From positions 1 to 64,000 of the forward strand of contig NZ_JBPSEH010000011.1 of the NCBI RefSeq assembly GCF_051488685.1: 64,000 nt of DNA, given 5' to 3'. Positions 19,466 through 27,685 of the stretch are shown piece after piece (within the stretch, counting starts at the first letter, position 1; every line of letters begins with the position of its first letter). Origin of the DNA: Melioribacter sp051488685. GTDB lineage: Bacteria; Bacteroidota; Ignavibacteria; Ignavibacteriales; Melioribacteraceae. Below the pieces are notes generated by a model. That model was not told the origin of the DNA. It was given only the letters and a program-made list of their open reading frames with translations, and did no database searches. Made by a program: the position numbers and the translations under genes.

Positions 19466-22400
19466 ATGAATAAAAATAGTATACAAATTGGTTTTTATCC
19501 TCTTCGTTACGAAACTAAAAACGTTAAAAACGAGATATTGAAAATCGATAACGAAGAATTTAATTGTATACGCAATTTTGATTTAATGAATTCTTTCCTG
19601 ATGAGTATTGTAAGCAGTTCGGACCTCTGGATGTTCATTTCGAGTTACGGTAGCCTTACTGCTGGCCGTATCGATCCCGACCATGCATTATTTCCTTATT
19701 ATACGGAAGACAAAATTCACGACAGTCGCGACATTACTGGTAGCAAAACAATATTTATCGTACGAAAAGATTCGAATAATTTTTTGTGGGAACCTTTCTC
19801 TAGTAAATATGAAGGCATTTATAACATTGAAAGAAATATATATAAAAGTATTTCGGGTAATAAAATAATTTTTGAAGAAGTAAATCACGACCTGAAATTA
19901 GCTTTCAAATATCAATGGACATCGTGCGATAAATATGGATTCATAAAAAAATCGTCTTTAGTAAATTTAGACGATTACGATGTAGCCGTCAGATTGCTCG
20001 ACGGGATAATGAATATTATGCCTTCGGGAACGAATCGAAGATTCCAGCTTGAATATAGCGTTCTGCTCGATGCATATAAAAAGAATGAGCTGATCGAAGA
20101 TGTTAACCTCGGCATTTTTACACTAAGTTCTGTGCCTACAGATAGAGCCGAACCGAATGAATCCCTCGAAACTACTGTCGCCTGGTCTTGTGGCTTGCAT
20201 GAACCAGACATTCTCCTTTCAACTAATCAATTCGATAAGTTCAGAAGCGATTCGGATATTACTAAAGAACTACACTCTAACGGTCAACGAGGATGTTATT
20301 TCCTCCATTCTGAAATTAATTTAAGATCCAATGAACTAAAGAGCTGGTATATTGTTGCCGATGTTGATTATGACCATGTAAAACTGACTGAACTAATTTC
20401 GTTACTCGATTCGGGTGTCGATATCGCATCGTCAATTGAAAAAGAAATTGATGCTGATACTTCTAAACTAAATTTATTAATTGCAAAAGCTGATGGCTAC
20501 CAACTGTCGAGCGATCGATTGACAAATTATCGTCACCTGTCGAATGTAATGTTTAACATTATGAGAGGCGGAGTTTTCGAGAATAATTATTATATCGACA
20601 AAACCGATTTTGTAAAATACCTGCGTTCAATAAGCTTCTTTTTATATAATAAATATCTATCAATGCTGGAAAATCTACCTGATGAATTTACGAGGGATGA
20701 GCTTATACAATTTGTCCATAAAACGGGTGAAAAAGAATTACTTAGGATTGCAATCGAGTACTTGCCTTTGTCGTTCAGCAGAAGGCATGGCGACCCGAGC
20801 AGACCGTGGAATTTATTCTCGATTAATATTAAAAATGATGACGGAAGCAGAGTTTATAATTACCAAGGTAACTGGAGAGATATATTCCAGAATTGGGAAG
20901 CCTTGTCTTATTCTTTTCCTGAATATATCGAGTCGATGATATTCAAATTCCTGAATGCTTCTACTGCAGATGGATACAATCCATATAGAATTACCAAAGA
21001 AAGTTTTGATTGGGAAGAATTGGATCCTGAGGATGAATGGTCTTATATCGGATACTGGGGGGATCATCAAATTATTTACCTTTTACGACTTCTCGAAAAC
21101 CTGGCTAAATTCAAACCTGGCAGATTAAAAGAATTGCTCGAGGAAGATTTATTTGTCTTCTCTAACGTACCATATAGAATAAGACCTTATGATGAAATTC
21201 TAAAAGACCCCAGGAATTCAATCAACTTCGACCATGATTTGAATCGCACAATCAAGAAAAAAGTGTTAATGCTGGGCGAGACGGCTAAATATCTGCTTGA
21301 TAAAAATGAACTACCTATTAGAGCCACACTGGCTGAAAAACTATTAATTCCGCTATTGACAAAAATTTCGAATTTTGTGCCCGAAGCCGGTATCTGGATG
21401 AATACTCAAAGACCCGAATGGAACGACGCTAATAATGCCCTTGCCGGTTATGGAGCTTCGATGGTCACTCTTTATTACATACGACGCTATATTACTTTTA
21501 TGCTCGATTTAATCGATACTCTTGACAAAGAAAATCTTACACTTAGAAAAGAGCTATTCGAATTTGTTGATGCTATTGCAAAAATATTTTCAGAAACAAA
21601 GAATTTATTCAATGAAAAATTAAATGACGAAAACAGGAAAAAAATTGTTGACGCTTTAGGGAAAGCAGGGAGCGATTATCGTCATAAGATTTACAAGAAC
21701 GGTTTCAGCAACACAAAAATAAGTTATAACAAAATAGAACTGCTGGAATTATTAAAATTAATGCTGCAGATAGTTGATCATTCAATTAAATTCAATGCGA
21801 GGGAAGACGGATTATACCATTCGTATAATTTGATCGACATTAAAGATAATGCTATCTCGATACGTCGTCTCAGTGTAATGCTCGAAGGACAGGTAGCAAT
21901 TCTTAGTTCAGGCTATTTGTCCGGTAGTGAAGTATGCGACCTGCTCGACAGTCTTAGAAACAGCGCATTATACCGCGCAGATCAAAATAGTTATATGCTC
22001 TATCCTGAAAAAGTATTACCCGCATTTCATGAAAAAAATTTGATACCGAAAGAAGAAGTTGAAAAGTCGGAACTTTTTAAAGTAATGCTTTCCAAGTGCG
22101 ATTACAGAATTATTGTTCAAGATAAAAAAGGTAATTATCACTTCAAAAAACATTTACGCAACTCAGCATTGCTCAAAAAAGAGATGGAAAAATTAGTTGA
22201 TGATTACAAAAGTCTGGTTGAGAAGGAGAAAGATTTGGTCATAAAAATATACGAAAAAGTATTTCAGCATCTCTATTTCACAGGCAGATCTGGAACATTT
22301 TATAAGTATGAAGGCATCGGCAGTATTTACTGGCATATGGTTTCAAAGTTGTTACTGGCAGTAGAAGAAAATTTTTATGGAGTTCTTTATTCCGGTAAAA

Positions 22401-22927
22401 ATCTCAATCTATTAAATAAACTAAAAGAACACTATTATGAAATAAAGGAAGGTTTAGGAATACATAAATCGCCAGATAAGTACGGTGCCTTTACTACCGA
22501 TCCATATTCACATACGCCGTTAAATTCTGGCGTTCAACAGCCTGGACTTACTGGGCAGGTAAAAGAAGATATAATTTCAAGATTGGGCGAACTCGGAATT
22601 GTTATCAATGAAGGAAAAATTTCTTTTATACCTCAGCTTTTAAACGATGATGAATTTCTGAATAAATCCCAGATATTCAACTATTTCGATGTCTCTGGTA
22701 AAGAACAAACAATGATACTAAATGCAGGCATGTTAATATTCACATTCTGTCAGGTACCGATTGTTTATTCAATTTCGGATGAATCAAAGATTATTGTCAA
22801 TTTAAATGACGGCGAACGTGAAGTGGAAACAGGTTTACACCTTTCAGAAAAATGGAGTAGTTCGATATTCCGGAGAGAAAATAAAATATCGAGCATTATT
22901 GTATTGATAAATAATATAAATAAGTAA
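19466..22927 (+). CDS. GH94/GH149-type beta-glucan phosphorylase (cytoplasmic)
   Basis: An 1153-residue protein without signal peptide. Near residue 654 it carries PEWNDANNALAG, which I match to the catalytic-Asp region of the GH94/GH149/GH161 phosphorylase clan (WND, Asp as general acid). Another landmark is the WGDHQIIYLLRLLE segment. Size over 1100 residues and the beta-1,3-glucan context favour GH149 (or GH161), enzymes that split beta-1,3-oligoglucosides with phosphate to glucose-1-phosphate. It follows GH16 by 8 bp and precedes the TonB receptor by 16 bp. The clan call is fairly good; the exact family and chain-length preference are inferred. Confidence 0.7.
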   Translation: MNKNSIQIGFYPLRYETKNVKNEILKIDNEEFNCIRNFDLMNSFLMSIVSSSDLWMFISSYGSLTAGRIDPDHALFPYYTEDKIHDSRDITGSKTIFIVRKDSNNFLWEPFSSKYEGIYNIERNIYKSISGNKIIFEEVNHDLKLAFKYQWTSCDKYGFIKKSSLVNLDDYDVAVRLLDGIMNIMPSGTNRRFQLEYSVLLDAYKKNELIEDVNLGIFTLSSVPTDRAEPNESLETTVAWSCGLHEPDILLSTNQFDKFRSDSDITKELHSNGQRGCYFLHSEINLRSNELKSWYIVADVDYDHVKLTELISLLDSGVDIASSIEKEIDADTSKLNLLIAKADGYQLSSDRLTNYRHLSNVMFNIMRGGVFENNYYIDKTDFVKYLRSISFFLYNKYLSMLENLPDEFTRDELIQFVHKTGEKELLRIAIEYLPLSFSRRHGDPSRPWNLFSINIKNDDGSRVYNYQGNWRDIFQNWEALSYSFPEYIESMIFKFLNASTADGYNPYRITKESFDWEELDPEDEWSYIGYWGDHQIIYLLRLLENLAKFKPGRLKELLEEDLFVFSNVPYRIRPYDEILKDPRNSINFDHDLNRTIKKKVLMLGETAKYLLDKNELPIRATLAEKLLIPLLTKISNFVPEAGIWMNTQRPEWNDANNALAGYGASMVTLYYIRRYITFMLDLIDTLDKENLTLRKELFEFVDAIAKIFSETKNLFNEKLNDENRKKIVDALGKAGSDYRHKIYKNGFSNTKISYNKIELLELLKLMLQIVDHSIKFNAREDGLYHSYNLIDIKDNAISIRRLSVMLEGQVAILSSGYLSGSEVCDLLDSLRNSALYRADQNSYMLYPEKVLPAFHEKNLIPKEEVEKSELFKVMLSKCDYRIIVQDKKGNYHFKKHLRNSALLKKEMEKLVDDYKSLVEKEKDLVIKIYEKVFQHLYFTGRSGTFYKYEGIGSIYWHMVSKLLLAVEENFYGVLYSGKNLNLLNKLKEHYYEIKEGLGIHKSPDKYGAFTTDPYSHTPLNSGVQQPGLTGQVKEDIISRLGELGIVINEGKISFIPQLLNDDEFLNKSQIFNYFDVSGKEQTMILNAGMLIFTFCQVPIVYSISDESKIIVNLNDGEREVETGLHLSEKWSSSIFRRENKISSIIVLINNINK

Positions 22928-22943
22928 TAAACATAGGTGGCTT

Positions 22944-25853
22944 ATGAAGAGGTTACAAAACTATCTTATGATACCGTTACTTCTGTTCTTATTGATCCAC
23001 GGTATTATTTATGGAAGTTCAAAGATCAGGGGCAAGGTGACCGATAAGGGGACGGGGGAACCGATACCTGGAGCAAATGTAATTCTAAAAAATACAAATC
23101 TTGGAGCGGCAACCGATATTGAAGGCGAGTATATGATTATCGCTGTTCCATCTGGAAAATATACGCTTCAAATTTCTTATCTGGGCTATAAATCCCAGCA
23201 GTACGAAATTGAAGTCCCCGACAACAGGACTCTCGAATTTAATGCACAACTCGAATACATGGTTCTTGAAGGAGAGGAAATATTAATAACAGCACAAGCT
23301 GAAGGACAGGTACAGGCAATTAACCAGCAGAAAAGTGCATTAACTGTGAAGAATATAGTATCAGCAGCCAAGATTGAAGAGCTTCCAGAAGCAAATGCAG
23401 CAGAGGCTGTTGGTCGCTTGCCCGGAATATCTTTGTTACGTGAAGGAGGCGAAGGTAGCAAAGTTGTAATTAGAGGGTTGTCGCCTCAGTACAATAAAAT
23501 TCAATTGAACGGTGTTAGTATGGCTGCCACAGGTGAAGCAGACAGAAGCGTCGATCTGAGTATGATATCACCTTACATACTATCGGGAATTGAAGTCAGT
23601 AAAACAGCAATGGCTGACCAGGAAGCCGATCACTTGGGTGGTACAGTTAATTTTATTTTGAAAGGAGCTCCCAAAAAACCGTCGTTTAATTTTACAGCTC
23701 AGGGAGGTTATAACGGTTTACGCGACGAAATTGGCAATTATTATTATGTACTGGGTGGAGGTAAACGATTCTTCGACGATAAACTCGGTGTGTTTACTCA
23801 GATTAATCTTGAAAGAACAGATAGAAGCAATAACAGCGCAGGCGCGGGCTACCAAATGCAGCACGATACTATTACTTTAGCTAACAGTTTAAATCTGGAA
23901 GATATCGATCGCGTCAATAAACGTATGGGCGGAGTACTCGTATTCGATTATGAGTCAGCAACCACAAAAATTAAGTTGTCGAACACATTGAATAAAATCG
24001 ATATCAACACCTTCTTGCGACAGGAAAATTTTGACGCTGTTGGAAGAAATCATAATTATTATGGTAATTATTCAGAACGTGACTTACACACAATGATTAA
24101 CGCTCTTGACGTTGAACAATTTATTGGTAACGTAAAAATAACAGGTGGTGTAAGTTATTCCCGATCATCAAATAAATTACCCGAACAAATTTCGATGAAT
24201 GCTCAAGAAGCAAATGCGTTCGTAAGAAACTGGACGTGGGACGATTATCAGATCTATCCTTTTGATATTGTTACTAAAGCTTTGAATGATACCACAAAGA
24301 CATACCTTAATAGACTTGTTAAGAGCAGCAGTGATATGCTCGAAGAAGAAGAGGCTGCAAATTTAAATTTCGAGTTTGGATTTAAGATTGGTAGTGCAGA
24401 TTTAAAACTGAAGTTCGGCGGTGAATATAAACATAAATATAAAAAGTACGACTATGAGCAAAGCGAAATCCCAATTGCCTGGAATGACCTCGACATTGTA
24501 AGGCTATATCTTAAAGATAGATTTGGATTAACAAACTATGATATTGCTGGAGATTTTCCTTATGCTCCTTTTATAGATAGGAATTACAATGCCGGTGATT
24601 TTAAGGCAGGTGTTGATTATACCATAAGTCGTGTTCCCAATAAAAATACAATGGTAGATGTTTATCACGAAATTGAAAATCTAACAAGTGTGCGTGGTAT
24701 TCCTACAGGAAAAACAGTTTATTATGACTATGTACCTTCAATTTCAAATGACTATTACGGTTACGAAAATTATTTTGGCGCATATATAATGCCTACGATC
24801 ACTTTGGGTGGCAACAAAGTGATATTTATTCCGGGTTTCAGATATGAGTATAACAAAACAGAATATACTGCTAACAGGTCGAACAGTCCGGGAAGAGATA
24901 CCGATCCTTATGTTTACTTTCCATACACTTCAACACGGAAGAATGAGTATCTGCTCCCGATGGTTCATCTAAAGTATCAGGTTAACTATTGGTTTGATAT
25001 CAGAGCCAGCTACACACAAACTCTATCTCGTCCCGATTATGTCAGAATAATACCCACCTGGACTACCTATGGCAACAGTATTACCTGGAACAATGTAAAT
25101 CTGAAGCCTGCTGAAGCAAAAAATTTAGATCTCTTCTTATCGTTCTACTCTGATAAGTTGGGACTGTTAACTTTTGGCGTATTCAACAAGCAAATCGAAG
25201 GTTTTATTTACGGCACTACAACATGGATTGCCGATTCTTCTTATTTACAACCGGAATGGCCGGAAAGTGTAAAACCAGGCGGACAAATTAACGGATTTAT
25301 CAACAATCCAAACACTGCAAAACTTTGGGGTATTGAAGCAGAATGGCAATCGAATTTCTGGTTTCTGCCTGGCATCTGGCGTGGACTTGTTATTAACGTC
25401 AATTACACTTATACCAACTCCGATCTCAAGTATCCTAGGACAGTGCCTATTTATCAATATGTACAGGTAGGACCTATTAAAATACCTAAAATAGTTGGCA
25501 CTGGCGACGGAAGTTATAATGCACGTCTTCTTGACCAACCTACGCATATTTTCAATTTTACCGTCGGATTCGATTACAAAGGATTTTCAGTGCGTGGTTC
25601 AGCTCAGTTCAAATCCGACGTATTCCGTGCTGACAACTGGTACAAAGAGTTACAACAAACAACCGATCCCCTCACACTCTGGACTGTGAAGGTAAGACAA
25701 ATGCTACCAGTTGATGGTCTGCAGATTTACTTTAATATCAATAATCTGACCAAAGCAGTGGACCAGACATCAAATTACGGTACGGGATGGTTCAGCTATA
25801 GAAGTTATTACGGTCTGACAGCTGATCTTGGTATTACTTATTCACTCAATTAA
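22944..25853 (+). CDS. TonB-dependent receptor of the glucan locus
   Basis: An outer-membrane oligosaccharide transporter of 969 residues: signal peptide, a carboxypeptidase-regulatory-like domain (about 27-105, KIRGKVTDKGTGEPIPGANV), a plug (AAEAVGRLPGISLLREGGEG, VIRGLSPQYNKIQLNGV) and a beta-barrel ending in LTADLGITYSLN. It resembles SusC-type importers but no SusD gene follows. Instead a T9SS-sorted beta-helix gene does, after an 83-bp gap holding a strong Shine-Dalgarno sequence. It is clearly paralogous to the receptor at 49331. Confidence 0.93.
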   Translation: MKRLQNYLMIPLLLFLLIHGIIYGSSKIRGKVTDKGTGEPIPGANVILKNTNLGAATDIEGEYMIIAVPSGKYTLQISYLGYKSQQYEIEVPDNRTLEFNAQLEYMVLEGEEILITAQAEGQVQAINQQKSALTVKNIVSAAKIEELPEANAAEAVGRLPGISLLREGGEGSKVVIRGLSPQYNKIQLNGVSMAATGEADRSVDLSMISPYILSGIEVSKTAMADQEADHLGGTVNFILKGAPKKPSFNFTAQGGYNGLRDEIGNYYYVLGGGKRFFDDKLGVFTQINLERTDRSNNSAGAGYQMQHDTITLANSLNLEDIDRVNKRMGGVLVFDYESATTKIKLSNTLNKIDINTFLRQENFDAVGRNHNYYGNYSERDLHTMINALDVEQFIGNVKITGGVSYSRSSNKLPEQISMNAQEANAFVRNWTWDDYQIYPFDIVTKALNDTTKTYLNRLVKSSSDMLEEEEAANLNFEFGFKIGSADLKLKFGGEYKHKYKKYDYEQSEIPIAWNDLDIVRLYLKDRFGLTNYDIAGDFPYAPFIDRNYNAGDFKAGVDYTISRVPNKNTMVDVYHEIENLTSVRGIPTGKTVYYDYVPSISNDYYGYENYFGAYIMPTITLGGNKVIFIPGFRYEYNKTEYTANRSNSPGRDTDPYVYFPYTSTRKNEYLLPMVHLKYQVNYWFDIRASYTQTLSRPDYVRIIPTWTTYGNSITWNNVNLKPAEAKNLDLFLSFYSDKLGLLTFGVFNKQIEGFIYGTTTWIADSSYLQPEWPESVKPGGQINGFINNPNTAKLWGIEAEWQSNFWFLPGIWRGLVINVNYTYTNSDLKYPRTVPIYQYVQVGPIKIPKIVGTGDGSYNARLLDQPTHIFNFTVGFDYKGFSVRGSAQFKSDVFRADNWYKELQQTTDPLTLWTVKVRQMLPVDGLQIYFNINNLTKAVDQTSNYGTGWFSYRSYYGLTADLGITYSLN

Positions 25854-25936
25854 TCTTAAGGAGGTCTTTTGATAAATAGCAAAATTATTAATTGTCCAGT
25901 TAAATACTATAACAAACCAATCAATTAGGAGGTACA
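25854..25936 (+). promoter_or_regulatory. Leader between receptor and beta-helix gene, orphan Shine-Dalgarno
   Basis: AAGGAGGT at 25858-25865 sits 70 bp ahead of the next gene, which has its own GGAGGT. Behind it a TTG-started frame of 19 codons could be read up to a TAG at 25926-25928. The counterpart behind the second receptor (52323) has the same layout. It could stabilise a processed mRNA 5' end, as described for STAB-SD elements in Bacillus, or allow separate translation of a leader peptide. Confidence 0.35.
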
Positions 25937-27610
25937 ATGAAACTAAAAAAACTTTTACTGTTTATTTTGATGTTAACACTCTATGGGGGAGTAACACTTG
26001 CACAGCAGACAGATACAGTTTATGTTCCAGCAAACAAATCTAATGGCGAGCCATATGTAAATTCACTAATCGATTATATTGTAGCCGACACTAACGCTGC
26101 AGGTGAGCAACTGCATTCTGTTTATAAACTTGAAAGAGGAAATTTCTATATAGTAGATAAGGCAGTCGATTTAAAGAATCCAGTTAAGATAGTTGCTGAT
26201 CCTCCAGTAGAAAATGATCCACAAAAAGCCCCACCGAAAATCTTATCGAATGTAACAGCAGATGGTGGAACAGCTACAATGAATTTGATCAATACCTGGG
26301 CAGACATTACTATTAAAAATGTTTGGCTTGCAGGTATTGATGTAGGCGGTCAAAATAGAGGATGGGGATTTGGACAGGCGCTGGCCGTTCAGGATTCTTT
26401 TGTGACTGTAACGCTTGACGGCGTATGGCTCGATTATAATGGATGGTCTGCCATTGCAACTGCTCAGCCACATACAAGCTGGTTCATAAATAATCTGCAT
26501 GCTCGTAATGAACAAAACCCTGGTGACCAATGGACAACATTTGTATTTTTCTTTGAACAGGCAGGTGTTGTTGACACCTTTGTTGCCAAAAATTGTACAT
26601 ATTTCCAATCGAACAGCTTCTTTATATTCCCGCCAGATGTTGTTCAATATATTGAAGTTGATCACTGTACTTTTGTGAACCTGCTGAAATGGCCTTTCCA
26701 TGAAACCCAATGGCTCAAAGCAAAATTTACCAATAATATTTTCTATAATGTAAGTGCACTTTCTTTAACCGAAAAGGAAGAAGAAGGACAGGACCCTGAC
26801 CATCTTGAATATGGTCTTATTAATGTTGATACACTTGCAGCAAATGAACTGGGCGAACCTGGTGAGTACACAATTCCAGAAAGCGAGAGAGAAATTATTG
26901 TAAAGAACAATCTTTATTATTTCACACAGGACTTACAGGATTATTGGGCTAGTAATGATAGCGTTAAAGCTCAGTTATGGATGAACAGCTGTACCAGGGC
27001 CATGTTTGATAATGATACCGAATGGCCAGGTTTAGTTGAAGAAAATACCTGGAATCAGGACCCGATGTTCAACGATTTCCCAAAACTTCCTGAAGCTACT
27101 GCAAAGTTAGTTCAAGTATGTAAAGATATAAGAGCCGGTTCTACACACGAATGGGACTGGGATGCAGACCAGGTTTCAGATCCACAGTTCTATCGCCTGC
27201 TCAATCCATATCCACTTCCAGAGAACTTCAAATCTTACGCTGGCTTGGTAGGAACAGACGGTCTTCCGCTGGGTGATCTGAATTATTATCCTGGATTGGT
27301 CAGTGTAGAAGAAAATTCACAGAGTGTTCCGAATAATTTCGAACTGTTGCAAAATTATCCAAATCCGTTCAACCCCTCTACAATTATCAGATTCAATTTG
27401 AACAAATCCGGCTACGTTAAATTAAACGTATTCAATCTTCTCGGAGAAAAAGTAATTACTTTAGTTGACGAAGTTAAAAATGCAGGCAGTCATTTTGTAA
27501 CATGGGATGGAAAAAATTCCGCGGGAATCAATGTACCTGCTGGTATCTATTTCTACAAGCTTGAGATGGAAAATAATATCCAGGTCAAGAAAATGACATT
27601 ACTTAAATAG
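25937..27610 (+). CDS. Secreted right-handed beta-helix protein with T9SS domain, possible SusD substitute
   Basis: A 557-residue extracellular protein: signal peptide ending at AQQ, a parallel beta-helix (repeats such as FVAKNCTYFQSN and IEVDHCTFVNLLKW), a conserved GTDGLPLGDLNYYPG segment near 440, and a T9SS sorting domain (LLQNYPNPFNPST, about 470-557). No catalytic motif of a known lyase or hydrolase is evident, so a glycan-binding role is possible. Its homologue at 52414 shares fold and the TDGLPLGDLN motif, and likewise follows a TonB receptor. I infer a surface glycan-binding partner of the receptor; an enzymatic role is not excluded. Sigma70-type terminator follows. Confidence 0.75.
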   Translation: MKLKKLLLFILMLTLYGGVTLAQQTDTVYVPANKSNGEPYVNSLIDYIVADTNAAGEQLHSVYKLERGNFYIVDKAVDLKNPVKIVADPPVENDPQKAPPKILSNVTADGGTATMNLINTWADITIKNVWLAGIDVGGQNRGWGFGQALAVQDSFVTVTLDGVWLDYNGWSAIATAQPHTSWFINNLHARNEQNPGDQWTTFVFFFEQAGVVDTFVAKNCTYFQSNSFFIFPPDVVQYIEVDHCTFVNLLKWPFHETQWLKAKFTNNIFYNVSALSLTEKEEEGQDPDHLEYGLINVDTLAANELGEPGEYTIPESEREIIVKNNLYYFTQDLQDYWASNDSVKAQLWMNSCTRAMFDNDTEWPGLVEENTWNQDPMFNDFPKLPEATAKLVQVCKDIRAGSTHEWDWDADQVSDPQFYRLLNPYPLPENFKSYAGLVGTDGLPLGDLNYYPGLVSVEENSQSVPNNFELLQNYPNPFNPSTIIRFNLNKSGYVKLNVFNLLGEKVITLVDEVKNAGSHFVTWDGKNSAGINVPAGIYFYKLEMENNIQVKKMTLLK

Positions 27611-27621
27611 CCTCCATTTCG

Positions 27622-27660
27622 GGGCGCTCAATTTATTGGGCGCCCTGAATTTTTCTATCT
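27622..27660 (+). terminator. Rho-independent terminator
   Basis: A GC-rich stem (GGGCGC at 27622-27627 with GCGCCC at 27640-27645, continued inward by a T-G wobble and CAAT/ATTG), followed by a T-rich tail. It ends the transcript carrying the transporter through the beta-helix gene, 12 bp after the stop codon. Confidence 0.85.
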
Positions 27661-27685
27661 TCTTTTTTTAATAACGGGAGAGGCA

